Assembly: GCA_947501475.1 (NCBI GenBank) | Contig: CANMWA010000015.1 | Span: 62,001-126,000, forward strand | DNA from: an uncultured Aquimarina sp. | GTDB taxonomy: Bacteria; Bacteroidota; Bacteroidia; Flavobacteriales; Flavobacteriaceae | DNA: 64,000 nt | Direction of reading: 5' to 3' | In this document: positions 35,267-44,735 of the stretch, piece after piece | How the letters are laid out: each line of letters begins with the position of its first letter | How positions within the stretch are numbered: the stretch's first letter is position 1 | Translations under genes and position numbers: made by a program | Notes under the pieces: model-generated | Told to the model about the DNA's origin: nothing | The model's database searches: none | The model's input: only the letters and a program-made list of their open reading frames with translations

Positions 35267-35392
35267 ATTTAATTTTTTCCTGAATTATTATGACATCAAT
35301 TAGTATTATTTATTTAAATGATACTGATTTTTTTGTTTACAATAATTTAACAATTCATCATTTATTTTTATAATAATCTGATATACAGATTA

Positions 35393-35623
35393 TTAGACTT
35401 GTTTTTTTTGATTTTTGACACTATTCCTGCTAAAGTTTGAGGTAAAACCGTAACCATATATGCTATAATCCTCTTTATCTTTGAAAAGTATTCCAATTAC
35501 AATTTTTCCCTTACTTTTTTTGTTTTCCCCAACACTTACCTCCTTATTCCTAAGGAGGTAAGTTCTTCTTATAAGGTATCGAAATGAGATAACTCTATTA
35601 TATTTTTCTGTTTTTATTGTGAT
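35393..35623 (-). pseudogene. Possible coding remnant without start codon
   Basis: On the minus strand 76 codons are open between stop codons. The translation looks protein-like (NKKSKGKIVIGILFKDKEDY followed by SIYGYGFTSNFSR), but it contains no Met and no GTG or TTG start. It may be the end of a decayed gene or a chance frame. A perfect 13-bp palindrome lies inside it. No family is recognised. Confidence 0.25.
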
Positions 35624-35633
35624 TTAAAATCAA

Positions 35634-35667
35634 ATAAGGCGACTCAAATATATTTGAACCGCCTTAT
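35634..35667 (-). terminator. Terminator palindrome of the alpha-amylase gene
   Basis: A 34-base near-perfect palindrome (35634-35650 with 35651-35667, two mismatches) located 29 bases after the amylase stop; the minus strand continues with TTGATTTT. Confidence 0.7.
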
Positions 35668-35695
35668 CAATGCATGCGTTTTTATTAGCAATAGC

Positions 35696-37393
35696 TTATT
35701 TTTTTGGAGCTAGCAATACAATATCAAAATTAGAATTTATCGAAATAGAATCTTTACTAACTGTACTTTCGGTACCCGAATATGCATCGACTAATGTGGT
35801 TCCTTCAGAAAAAAGGCCATTAATTTTTAAAGTTTTTTGTCCTATAGGTTGGTCTAAGCCTATTAGTACTTTATCTAACACACCATTTTTATTATAACTT
35901 CTTGAAAAAGTATAGGGTGATTCAGAAGTTATTTTATGTTTTCCTGCTCCAATTGCTGGGTGATCTTTCCTGAATTTTCCTAGTTTTTGCCAATGTGTTA
36001 GTAGTTTTTTGGTTTTAGTACTATCAATAACGTCCCAATTCATATTCGAACGTAGCGTAGCATCACCTTTGGTATCTTCAATAATAAGAGATCTTGCAGT
36101 TTCATCACCATAATATATTTGAGAAATACCAGGAGTTAATAACAGCTTGGTTGCAGATTCATATGTTTTACTTCGGTCTTTATCATATGGTTGACCATCA
36201 TCATGAGAACTAATATAATTCATCACACTTTTACCAATTAAATTGGTGTTCATGATTTTGCTATATTTAGAAAATAACTGTTCATAATTTTTTTGACTTG
36301 CATCATATTTAAACTGAAAATTTATCAGATTATCAAATCCATTGGCAAAATAATCTACTTTTCGGTCACCAAAATCATAATACCTTTTTCCATCAATTCC
36401 ATATCCATATAATTCACCTAGCATATAAAACTCATTATCGTCAAGTATTTTATTTGGGTTTTTAGATTTCCATTCTGCAAAAGCTAATTTTGCTTGCTTA
36501 GCCAGAACATTCCAGACTCCTTCTTCAACATGTTTTACAGTATCTACTCGATATCCATCGATACCTAATTCTCTGACATAATCTGTTAGCCATTTGATGA
36601 TATAGTTTTTTGGAGATCTTTTTAAACCAGTTTTCGTAAAAAAGATATCTAATTCTGCCAGTTCTATTTCTAATCGACCCTCAGTTTTCCATTTATTTAC
36701 TAAAGCTTCTGGTAGATCAACTTCTTCATTGCTTTCAGTTTTAATATCTGGTAAATTTTCAACTAGCGTACAAGTGACTGCGGTTTCATAATCTTTGTAA
36801 GTACATTGTGGAGTGGTTCTTGCCCATTTTTCTGGCCAAACAGGATCTTTTTCGGATACAGGGCCAGTATGATTTAATACTACATCAAAAAGTATTCTTA
36901 TTCCTTTGTTATGGGCGACCTCTACAAGCTGCTTTAAATCATTATAAGTACCGTAATTTGGATCAATTTGGGTCCAATCTTTTGGCCAATATCCATGATA
37001 GGCATATGTGTTTCCAGTTCCTTCATCTACACTATCGTGAATTTGTTCTACAACCGGCGTAAACCAAATCACATTGATACCGAGATCATCAAAGTACCCT
37101 TCTTCTATTTTTTGTGTTATACCTTTAATATCTCCTCCTTCAAAACCTCTAAGCTTACCAGTCTTTTTTGCCCTGTCCAAAACTTGATCATTTTCTGGAT
37201 CACCATTTTTAAAACGATCGGTAAGCATAAAGTAAACATTTGCCCCTTCCCATATAAATGGTTGCTTTTTCTCTGTAGTAGATTCTTGAGTATTACTTTT
37301 TTCAATTGGCAATATTGCCTTTTCTTTTTCCTTTTTACAAGCTGTTAGCATACATAAAAGAGAAACAACGATAGTGATTACTTTTATTTTCAT
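35696..37393 (-). CDS. GH13 alpha-amylase family lipoprotein
   Basis: A 565-residue exported glycoside hydrolase (lipoprotein signal ending CMLTACKKEK). It should cleave alpha-1,4-glucans at the cell surface or in the periplasm. Conserved GH13 regions are visible. Region I is DVVLNHTGP (residue ~170). Region II, DGYRVDTVKHV, carries the nucleophile Asp (~280). Region III, MLGELYGYG, carries the acid/base Glu (~325). Region IV, SSHDDGQ, carries the third Asp (~393). A beta-sandwich C domain follows. The opening stretch YFMLTDRFKNGDPENDQ is typical of the family. No susCD or regulator is adjacent, so it is not in a recognisable starch-utilisation locus. Confidence 0.92.
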   Translation of the reverse strand: MKIKVITIVVSLLCMLTACKKEKEKAILPIEKSNTQESTTEKKQPFIWEGANVYFMLTDRFKNGDPENDQVLDRAKKTGKLRGFEGGDIKGITQKIEEGYFDDLGINVIWFTPVVEQIHDSVDEGTGNTYAYHGYWPKDWTQIDPNYGTYNDLKQLVEVAHNKGIRILFDVVLNHTGPVSEKDPVWPEKWARTTPQCTYKDYETAVTCTLVENLPDIKTESNEEVDLPEALVNKWKTEGRLEIELAELDIFFTKTGLKRSPKNYIIKWLTDYVRELGIDGYRVDTVKHVEEGVWNVLAKQAKLAFAEWKSKNPNKILDDNEFYMLGELYGYGIDGKRYYDFGDRKVDYFANGFDNLINFQFKYDASQKNYEQLFSKYSKIMNTNLIGKSVMNYISSHDDGQPYDKDRSKTYESATKLLLTPGISQIYYGDETARSLIIEDTKGDATLRSNMNWDVIDSTKTKKLLTHWQKLGKFRKDHPAIGAGKHKITSESPYTFSRSYNKNGVLDKVLIGLDQPIGQKTLKINGLFSEGTTLVDAYSGTESTVSKDSISINSNFDIVLLAPKK

Positions 37394-37615
37394 AAGATTT
37401 AGGTGGTTTAAAATGCTAATCTATAAAAAACTCTTGTAATAACTAATCAGTTATTGCATGCAAAAATGATAAAAATATAGTGCCAACTTTTTTAATACTA
37501 TAATTTGCATATTTATAATAGTACAATCGCATATGATTTAAGATGAAAAATAGAATACTTAATTTAATTTTTTTTCTAATGAAAATACTGTTCCTTTGGT
37601 TTAAAATTATCAAGA

Positions 37616-38575
37616 ATGAATACATTAAAGGCATGGGTGTCAGCTGCACGTTTGCGTACGTTACCATTATCAATTTCAGGAATATTAATAGGATCAGCAC
37701 TTGGAAATAGGTTAAGTTTTGAGGCGTTAATCAATACTAATGGTGTATCTCTAGAAAATTTAGCTTCTCCATATTTTTTTAAAACGAATATATTTTGGCT
37801 TGCCATTGCTACCACATTAGGATTGCAGATCTTATCTAATTTTGCAAATGATTATGGTGACGGCGTTAAAGGAACAGATAATGAAGATAGAGTGGGACCA
37901 AAACGTGCATTACAAAGTGGTGCTATTTCAAAAAACCAAATGTTAATTGGTATTATACTAATGGCAACTATTTCTTTGGTATTGGCCATGAGCCTAATCT
38001 TCGTTTCTTTTGGAGAACAATATTTGTATTATAAGATATTTTTCTCTGTTTTAGGGCTTACAGCTATTGCTGCGGCAATTAAATATACTGTTGGAAAATC
38101 TGCTTATGGTTATTATGGATTAGGAGATCTTTTTGTATTTGTTTTTTTTGGATTGGTTAGTGTTGTAGGATGTTATTTTTTATATACTAAGAATTTCTAC
38201 TATCCAGTTTTTTTACCTGCAATAACTATTGGAGCTTTGAGTACAGCTGTACTAAATTTAAATAATATGAGAGATCACGATAATGATAAAAAGGCAAATA
38301 AAAACACGATGGTTGTAAAAATGGGAGTGTCAAAAGCAAAAAAATATCACTTTTCTCTCATTATTACTGCAATGATTTCAATCATTATATTTATTCTATT
38401 TACCTATAGAGGAGCAAAAGATTTATTATTACTTCTTGCATTTATTCCATTACTAATTCACCTAATAACAGTTGCCAAAAATACAAATACGAAAGTATTA
38501 GATCCTGAGCTTAAAAAAGTAGCTTTAACAACATTTTTGCTTTCTATTTTATTTAGTCTGAGTCAGATTTTATAA
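37616..38575 (+). CDS. menA: 1,4-dihydroxy-2-naphthoate octaprenyltransferase MenA
   Basis: Integral membrane prenyltransferase of 319 residues that attaches the polyprenyl chain in menaquinone synthesis. N-terminal signature WVSAARLRTLPLSISGILIG, first Asp-rich motif NDYGDGVKGTDNED near residue 82, second Asp-rich motif NNMRDHDNDKKANKNTMVVK near residue 218, and about eight hydrophobic helices. It is the first gene of a plus-strand run that includes menC and menE. Confidence 0.92.
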   Translation: MNTLKAWVSAARLRTLPLSISGILIGSALGNRLSFEALINTNGVSLENLASPYFFKTNIFWLAIATTLGLQILSNFANDYGDGVKGTDNEDRVGPKRALQSGAISKNQMLIGIILMATISLVLAMSLIFVSFGEQYLYYKIFFSVLGLTAIAAAIKYTVGKSAYGYYGLGDLFVFVFFGLVSVVGCYFLYTKNFYYPVFLPAITIGALSTAVLNLNNMRDHDNDKKANKNTMVVKMGVSKAKKYHFSLIITAMISIIIFILFTYRGAKDLLLLLAFIPLLIHLITVAKNTNTKVLDPELKKVALTTFLLSILFSLSQIL

Positions 38576-38602
38576 TTTTCGAGGTAATAAACTTTTTAAC
38601 CA

Positions 38603-39283
38603 ATGAAAATCACTTTTTACGGACATAACACCTTATTAATTCAAATAAATGATATACAGGTTTTAGTAGACCCATTTATTTCTGGAAATCCTTTATCAAA
38701 AGATAAGGTTGATATACATTCGATTAAGGCAGATTATATTTTACTTACTCATGCACATCAAGACCATGTTTTGGATGCAGATACCATTGCCAAAAATAAT
38801 AAAGCAACTATTGTATCAAATTATGAGATTGCTATGTACTATCAAAATAAAGGAATTGAGGTACACCCTATGAATCATGGAGGCAATTGGGAGTTCGAAT
38901 TCGGAAAAGTTAAATATGTAAATGCAATACATACGAGTAGCTTTGCTGATGGTACATATGGCGGACAACCAGGTGGATTTGTGATTGAAGGCGAACATAA
39001 AACTATCTATATAGCTGGTGATACAGCATTAACTATGGATATGAAATTGATTCCCTTACAGGCTAAATTAGATCTTGCCATACTTCCTATTGGAGATAAC
39101 TTTACGATGGGAATTGATGATGCCATAATTGCAAGCGATTTTGTTGAATGTGATAAAGTTTTAGGAGTTCATTATGATACTTTTGGTTATATAGAAATAA
39201 ATCATAATGAAGCAAAACGTAAATTTTTTGAAAAAAATAAAGATCTAATGTTATTAGAAATAGGAGAGAGTATAGAATTATAG
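38603..39283 (+). CDS. MBL-fold metal-dependent hydrolase (UPF0173-like)
   Basis: A 226-residue metallo-beta-lactamase-fold hydrolase. It opens MKITFYGHNTLLIQINDIQV and LVDPFISGNP, and has the zinc motif LTHAHQDHVLDAD (HxHxDH, residues about 52-57). GGQPGGFVIEG, IAGDTALTMDM and GVHYDTF supply the further metal ligands. Substrate is unknown. It lies between menA (27-base gap) and menC (the ATG starts the base after its TAG), so it may have a role in the quinone pathway, but this is only context. Confidence 0.85.
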   Translation: MKITFYGHNTLLIQINDIQVLVDPFISGNPLSKDKVDIHSIKADYILLTHAHQDHVLDADTIAKNNKATIVSNYEIAMYYQNKGIEVHPMNHGGNWEFEFGKVKYVNAIHTSSFADGTYGGQPGGFVIEGEHKTIYIAGDTALTMDMKLIPLQAKLDLAILPIGDNFTMGIDDAIIASDFVECDKVLGVHYDTFGYIEINHNEAKRKFFEKNKDLMLLEIGESIEL

Positions 39284-40324
39284 ATGAAAGCCAAATATTA
39301 TAAATATATTCTCAATTTCAAAAAACCAAGTGGTACGTCTAGAGGCGTTTTAAAAACCAAAGAAACATGGTTTATTGTTTTGTCTAGTGCAACAAAACTA
39401 GGTATAGGCGAATGTGGTATATTAAGGACATTAAGTATTGACGATCGACCGGATTATGAAGAAAAACTGAAATGGACCTGTGATAATATAAACCTTGGCA
39501 TCGATAAGCTTTGGAATGAACTTATAGAGTTTCCTAGTATTCAATTTGGAGTAGAGATGGCATTTAAATCATTAGATAGCGATACTCCATTTTTGTTGTT
39601 TCCTTCAGCTTTTACCAAAAATAAAAATCATATACCTATCAATGGTTTGATTTGGATGGGAGATAAATCATATATGAAAGCGCAAATTTCAGAAAAAATT
39701 GATCAAGGTTTTAATTGTATAAAAATGAAAATTGGAGCCATAGATTTTGATACAGAATTAGCGTTGTTAGCGTATATTAGATCTCATTTTTCTTCAGAAG
39801 AGATAGAACTTAGAGTAGATGCTAATGGAGCCTTCAAGCCAGAAGAAGCCCTGGATAAACTAATCCAACTTTCAAAATATAATTTACATAGTATAGAACA
39901 ACCTATTAGACAAGGGCAATCTTTGGCAATGGCAGGGTTATGTAAAAAAACACCATTACCAATTGCACTAGATGAAGAATTAATCGGAGTTTTTACAATA
40001 ACAGAAAAAGAAAAACTACTACAAACTATACAACCACAATATATCATACTAAAACCGAGTTTAGTTGGAGGCTATAGAGGTACACAAGAATGGATAAGAA
40101 TTGCAGAAGCATTAGGAATTGGTTGGTGGATTACTAGTGCATTAGAAAGTAATATAGGCTTAAACGCTATTGCCCAATTTACATACTTGCTTCAAAATGA
40201 TATGCCACAGGGGCTAGGAACCGGAAGTCTTTTTACAAATAACTTTCAATCACCTTTAGAAGTAAATAACGGAAATTTGATGTACGATAGTAAAACAGAA
40301 TGGATCGTAGATTATCTAAATTAA
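39284..40324 (+). CDS. menC: o-Succinylbenzoate synthase MenC
   Basis: Enolase-superfamily enzyme of 346 residues that dehydrates SHCHC to o-succinylbenzoate in menaquinone synthesis. The catalytic KxK is in FNCIKMKIG near residue 148. Metal ligands Asp, Glu and Asp are in RVDANG, HSIEQPI and ALDEEL. The second base Lys is in ILKPSLVGG. The C-terminal TSALESNIGLNAIAQ fits MenC. The start codon follows the stop of the MBL gene with no gap, so the two are tightly coupled. Confidence 0.92.
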   Translation: MKAKYYKYILNFKKPSGTSRGVLKTKETWFIVLSSATKLGIGECGILRTLSIDDRPDYEEKLKWTCDNINLGIDKLWNELIEFPSIQFGVEMAFKSLDSDTPFLLFPSAFTKNKNHIPINGLIWMGDKSYMKAQISEKIDQGFNCIKMKIGAIDFDTELALLAYIRSHFSSEEIELRVDANGAFKPEEALDKLIQLSKYNLHSIEQPIRQGQSLAMAGLCKKTPLPIALDEELIGVFTITEKEKLLQTIQPQYIILKPSLVGGYRGTQEWIRIAEALGIGWWITSALESNIGLNAIAQFTYLLQNDMPQGLGTGSLFTNNFQSPLEVNNGNLMYDSKTEWIVDYLN

Positions 40325-40340
40325 AAAAGCAAAATAACAT

Positions 40341-41267
40341 ATGTATATAACACAAGGAAAGCAAGGAAAATTAGGAATGTGGAAATATCTACCTTTCCCA
40401 ATAGTGCTTATGGGGCTTTTTGGACTAAATTATTGGCTTGCTAGTATCTTAGACCAGGATATTCTCGCACTCATAGAAGAGCAGATAAGAAATAAAGGGA
40501 AAAACAGGTTTTTTATAGAGAGTATGGTACCTTTTGTTTTTCTTTTGGGAGGCTTATTTTTTTGGGTTAAATTCATCCATAGACAAAGCATATCATCTCT
40601 AACCACGAATAGAACTAAAATAGACTGGGGGAGAGTGTTTTTTATTTTTGGTTTAATGGCTTCATTTATTATCATCTCTACATTAGTAGTGTATTTTCTT
40701 TATCCTGATGATTATAAAATTAATTTCGAGCCTATTCCTTTTTTGATTTTAACATGTATTGCAATTATACTAGTACCAATACAAACCAGTTTTGAAGAGT
40801 ATTTTTTTAGAGGATATCTAATGCAAGGATTAGGACTGTTTACAAAAACCAAATGGGCTCCATTGTTGATTACATCTGTTCTTTTCGGGTTAATGCATGC
40901 CGCTAATCCCGAAGTTGACAAAATTGGACCAATAATTATGGTCTACTATATAGGTACAGGCTTGTTTTTAGGTGTAATCACTTTGATGGATGAAGGGCTA
41001 GAACTAGCACTAGGTTTTCATGCTGCTAACAATCTGGTAACAGTACTTTTGATCACCGCAGATTGGACTGCGTTACAAACAGATTCAATTTTTATTGATG
41101 TATCCGATCCCAGTGCTGGTTTTGATATATTAATACCAGTTTTTATAATTTTTCCGATCTTTATGTACATACTATCAAAAAAGTATCAATGGACAAATTG
41201 GAGAGAAAAACTCTTTGGTACTATAACAATACCGATTATTGCTGGTGAAGAGATAACAAAAGCATAA
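40341..41267 (+). CDS. CPBP family intramembrane metalloprotease
   Basis: A 308-residue membrane protein with about eight hydrophobic helices. CPBP (Abi/CAAX-protease-like) motifs: EEYFFRGYLMQGLG (EExxxR) near residue 152, FGLMHAANPE (FxxxH) near residue 182, and GFHAANNLV near residue 228. Such proteins cleave within membranes in prenyl-protein processing or bacteriocin self-immunity; the target here is unknown. It sits inside the men gene run, 16 bases after menC, a placement often seen in Flavobacteriia. Confidence 0.85.
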   Translation: MYITQGKQGKLGMWKYLPFPIVLMGLFGLNYWLASILDQDILALIEEQIRNKGKNRFFIESMVPFVFLLGGLFFWVKFIHRQSISSLTTNRTKIDWGRVFFIFGLMASFIIISTLVVYFLYPDDYKINFEPIPFLILTCIAIILVPIQTSFEEYFFRGYLMQGLGLFTKTKWAPLLITSVLFGLMHAANPEVDKIGPIIMVYYIGTGLFLGVITLMDEGLELALGFHAANNLVTVLLITADWTALQTDSIFIDVSDPSAGFDILIPVFIIFPIFMYILSKKYQWTNWREKLFGTITIPIIAGEEITKA

Positions 41268-41322
41268 TAAACTCTTCATAATACGGTAACGTATGGATAT
41301 TGTAGAAAATTGAAATTTGAAT

Positions 41323-42438
41323 ATGAAAACAATGAGTATATTTTCTATTCCTGAAATACATGAAAGCTTTTCTATCAATACATATTCTCTAAACAGAGAA
41401 GAGTTAGAACGTTTTGCCTATAATTTTATAAAAGAAGGAGAAGTCTATGAGCAAGAAATTGGTAATTTTCTACTAGATTGGTTAAACAATAAAGATTATA
41501 TTGTTGTTCAAACATCTGGCTCTACAGGCAAGCCTAAAAAAATAAAGATATATAAAAAGCACATGATTAATAGTGCTAAAGCTACAGGTCAATTTTTTAA
41601 AATCGAAGCTGGGACTACGGCTTTATTATGTTTACCCGCCAATTATATTGCTGGTAAAATGATGTTAGTAAGAGCTATGGTATTGGGATGGAAAATCGAT
41701 TTGGTTCCTCCAAAAACAAATCCTTTAGACACTGTATATAAGCAATATGATTTTTGCGCTATGGTGCCATTACAATTAGATAACTCTTTAAATAGACTTC
41801 ATCTTATCAAAAAACTAATTGTTGGTGGAGGTATAGTTTCAGAAAACCTAAAAGAATTGATCCAAGGAGTAAAAACTAAGGTTTTTGAAACCTATGGAAT
41901 GACCGAAACAGTCACGCATATTGCTGCAAGAAGAATAAACCCGAAAAAGAAAGATAGAAAAGATGCTCGTTTTTTTAAAGCATTACCAAATATTACACTA
42001 ACCATAGACAATAGAAGTTGCCTAACCATTAAAGCACCACAGCTTAATGAAGAAACAATAATTACTAATGATGTAATTGAGCTTAAAACGTATAAGAAGT
42101 TTCTTTGGAAAGGGCGATATGATAATGTAATCAATAGCGGAGGCGTGAAATTATACCCCGAAGAGATCGAAACAAAACTGCAATTACTTATTGGACATAG
42201 ATTTTTTATTACAAGCCTACCAGATGATGCATTGGGCGAAAAAGTTGTTTTGATAATTGAAAGAGATTATAATAAAATTGCTTATCTAACGATTAAAAAT
42301 GCGATAAGTACCCTCAAAACATTGTCAAAATATGAAATTCCTAAGGAAATCTTTTTCTTGCCTCAGTTTATAGAAACAGATAACGGAAAAGTGCAAAGAA
42401 CAAAGACGCTAGCATTAGTAAAGCATATAAATTTATAA
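41323..42438 (+). CDS. menE: o-Succinylbenzoate-CoA ligase-like AMP-binding protein MenE
   Basis: An adenylate-forming ligase of 371 residues, shorter than the usual ~450 because the N-terminal part is reduced, as in other Flavobacteriia. Visible: the P-loop VQTSGSTGKPKKIKIYK near residue 65, FETYGMTETVTHIAARR (A5 motif), and WKGRYDNVINSGGVKLYPEE with the hinge and C-terminal domain. The C-terminal Lys lies in TDNGKVQRTK. Its place after menA and menC supports MenE. The ATG at 41323 is preferred over the TTG two codons upstream. Confidence 0.85.
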   Translation: MKTMSIFSIPEIHESFSINTYSLNREELERFAYNFIKEGEVYEQEIGNFLLDWLNNKDYIVVQTSGSTGKPKKIKIYKKHMINSAKATGQFFKIEAGTTALLCLPANYIAGKMMLVRAMVLGWKIDLVPPKTNPLDTVYKQYDFCAMVPLQLDNSLNRLHLIKKLIVGGGIVSENLKELIQGVKTKVFETYGMTETVTHIAARRINPKKKDRKDARFFKALPNITLTIDNRSCLTIKAPQLNEETIITNDVIELKTYKKFLWKGRYDNVINSGGVKLYPEEIETKLQLLIGHRFFITSLPDDALGEKVVLIIERDYNKIAYLTIKNAISTLKTLSKYEIPKEIFFLPQFIETDNGKVQRTKTLALVKHINL

Positions 42439-42563
42439 CATTTAGATCAGCATATAATTATACAATATCATCTTCACTCACTCAAATGGCTACTTCCCTC
42501 ATTTTTGATTGTTATCCCTTCTTGTAAAAAGTAGTTTTAGTCCATAATTAAAAACTATCGACT

Positions 42564-44624
42564 ATGAAACTATTAAACTATTTAATGTTTTTTCTATGTA
42601 CTGTAGGAATTTCAAGCGCACAACAGGTAAAAGTTAGCGGTATAGTAACCGATAATCAAAACTTGCCATTACCTGGAGTAAGTATTATAATAAAAGGAAG
42701 CTCAACAGGCACTTCAACAGATTTTGATGGAAATTATGCTATTCTAGCTGATGTTGGAAACACGTTAATATTTAACTATGTGGGCTTTGAAACTCAAGAA
42801 ATAAAAGTTGCTGCCAATGATACTATTATTAATGTTAACATGAAAGCATCTACAGCCGAGTTAGAAGAGGTTGTCGTTACAGGATATGCACCTAGAAGAA
42901 GTAGATCCTTAGTTAGGAGTAGCGTTTCCAAAAGAAAAACCAAGAGAAAATCAAGTAAACAAAAAAGCGTTGGTAGAGCTAATTATATTAGCGGACTTAC
43001 AATAAAGGGGCAGAGTTCGGTATCCAATACAAGTCAGCCATTATATGTTGTCGATGGGGTTTCCATAGATAAGAAGGATATTGCTAAAGTAAAGAAAATG
43101 AATCCAAATAAGATCTCAAAATTCGAGGTGCTTAAGGATAAAAATGCAGCTTCTATTTATGGAGAACAAGCAAAACATGGATGTATTGTAATTACTACTC
43201 ATGGCGGCAATTATAAAATTACAGATAACGAATCCTACAAGGAAATAGAAGAAAACAGTTTTGAAAGAGTACAAATGTCACCATTATCTACCTTTTCTAT
43301 CGATGTAGACAAAGCTTCTTATAGTAATATCCGTAGAATGATTAATAATGGTACTAAAATCCCTGTAGATGCGGTTAAAATTGAAGAAATGATCAATTAT
43401 TTTGAGTATAAATATGAGCAACCCAAAGGAGATCATCCTTTTGCGATCCATACCGAGCATACTACTACACCTTGGAATCCCGAAACTAAATTAGTAAAAA
43501 TAGGATTGAAAGGTAAAGAGGTACCACAAAATGAAATACCACCATCAAACTTAGTGTTTCTGTTAGATGTGTCTGGTTCGATGAATGCAGATAATAAATT
43601 GCCATTATTGAAGAAGGCTTTTAAACTTTTAGTAAATCAACTAAGAGAAAAGGATAAAGTATCTATTATAGTATATGCAGGAGCAGCAGGAGTGGTGCTA
43701 AAACCAACTTCGGGAGCTCATAAAAACGAAATCAATATGGCGCTACAAAACCTTAGTGCTGGTGGTTCTACTGCTGGAGGAGAGGGTATTCAATTAGCCT
43801 ATAAAATTGCTAAACAAAATTTCATAAAAAACGGAAATAATAGAGTAATTCTTGCTACCGATGGCGATTTTAATGTTGGTATGAGTAGTGATAAGGATAT
43901 GAAACAATTGATTGAAGAAAAGCGTAAGTCTGGGGTGTTCTTGACCTGCCTTGGGTTTGGTATGGGAAATTATAAAGATAGTAAATTAGAAACTCTAGCT
44001 GATAAAGGAAATGGAAATCATGCCTATATAGATACCATGCAAGAAGCACAAAGAGTATTGGGTAAAGAGTTTGGAGGGACATTATATACCATAGCCAAAG
44101 ATGTAAAGATCCAGGTAGAATTTAACCCAGGTAAAGTAAAGGCATATCGCCTTATAGGATATGAGAATAGACTCTTGGCAGACGAAGATTTTATTGACGA
44201 TACCAAGGATGCAGGCGAATTAGGTAGTGGGCATACAGTAACGGCACTGTACGAGATCATTCCAGTCGGAACGAAAAGTGAATATTTAAAGGAAATTGCA
44301 GATTTAAAATATACGAAGTCCAAAGTCAATAAAGAATTCGGAAATGAGCTACTTACTGTTAAGTTTAGGTATAAAAAACCACAAGAGAATAAAAGTATTG
44401 AACTTACACATATTCTTGAGACCAATACAAACTCTGTGACATCACAAGATTTTAATTTTGCTGCTTCTATCGCTTGGTTCGGAATGAAACTTAGAAATTC
44501 AAAATTTATTAAAAATCAAAGTTTAAAAGATATAGTAGCCTTAGCTCAAGCAAATAAAGATGGTGACAGTCAAGGGTATAGAGCTGAGTTTGTTAGGTTA
44601 GTAAATAGTTATCAAGGCTTGTGA
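42564..44624 (+). CDS. Secreted VWA (YfbK-like) protein fused to CarboxypepD_reg and SusC-like plug domains
   Basis: A 686-residue exported protein with an unusual order of parts. After the signal peptide comes a carboxypeptidase-like regulatory domain (VSGIVTDNQNLPLPGVSIII, residues ~24-105). Next is a very basic linker (SRSLVRSSVSKRKTKRKSSK). A SusC-type plug-like stretch follows (SNTSQPLYVVDGVSIDK, then KFEVLKDKNAASIYGEQ, to ~residue 220) without any barrel. The rest is YfbK-like: an N-terminal domain (SPLSTFSIDVDKASYSNIRR), a VWA domain with MIDAS DVSGSMN and ATDGDFNVG, and a C-terminal DUF3520-type domain. It is probably periplasmic or surface-exposed. Its partner is unknown. Confidence 0.85.
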   Translation: MKLLNYLMFFLCTVGISSAQQVKVSGIVTDNQNLPLPGVSIIIKGSSTGTSTDFDGNYAILADVGNTLIFNYVGFETQEIKVAANDTIINVNMKASTAELEEVVVTGYAPRRSRSLVRSSVSKRKTKRKSSKQKSVGRANYISGLTIKGQSSVSNTSQPLYVVDGVSIDKKDIAKVKKMNPNKISKFEVLKDKNAASIYGEQAKHGCIVITTHGGNYKITDNESYKEIEENSFERVQMSPLSTFSIDVDKASYSNIRRMINNGTKIPVDAVKIEEMINYFEYKYEQPKGDHPFAIHTEHTTTPWNPETKLVKIGLKGKEVPQNEIPPSNLVFLLDVSGSMNADNKLPLLKKAFKLLVNQLREKDKVSIIVYAGAAGVVLKPTSGAHKNEINMALQNLSAGGSTAGGEGIQLAYKIAKQNFIKNGNNRVILATDGDFNVGMSSDKDMKQLIEEKRKSGVFLTCLGFGMGNYKDSKLETLADKGNGNHAYIDTMQEAQRVLGKEFGGTLYTIAKDVKIQVEFNPGKVKAYRLIGYENRLLADEDFIDDTKDAGELGSGHTVTALYEIIPVGTKSEYLKEIADLKYTKSKVNKEFGNELLTVKFRYKKPQENKSIELTHILETNTNSVTSQDFNFAASIAWFGMKLRNSKFIKNQSLKDIVALAQANKDGDSQGYRAEFVRLVNSYQGL

Positions 44625-44654
44625 TCGATTTGGGTGAATAGGTTAATTCATGAA

Positions 44655-44688
44655 GAGACACCAGTATTTTTGCTGGTGTCTCATTTTT
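44655..44688 (+). terminator. Terminator of the VWA fusion gene
   Basis: Perfect ten-base stem GAGACACCAG/CTGGTGTCTC with an eight-base loop and a T-run. Confidence 0.85.
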
Positions 44689-44735
44689 ATGATACTTTTA
44701 GTTAGAAATAAGCCTAACATTCACGCAAACATCCA

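Larger units (their letters stand above)
35267..35695. other. Intergenic region with two orphan hairpins and a startless reading frame
   Basis: The 429 bases after the amylase gene contain its terminator palindrome (35634-35667) and two further perfect hairpins. One has stems at 35371-35380 and 35386-35395, followed on the plus strand by a T-rich run. The other has stems at 35534-35546 and 35551-35563. A 76-codon minus-strand frame (35393-35623) covers the second and lacks a start codon. No complete gene is seen. Confidence 0.5.

Noticed and set aside
37443..37815. Minus-strand frames over the menA start
   Set aside because: They overlap the N-terminus of menA and its upstream region and show no protein features.
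40341..41267. CPBP protease as immunity or maturation factor for the peptide
   Set aside because: It is 12 kb away and embedded in the menaquinone gene run.
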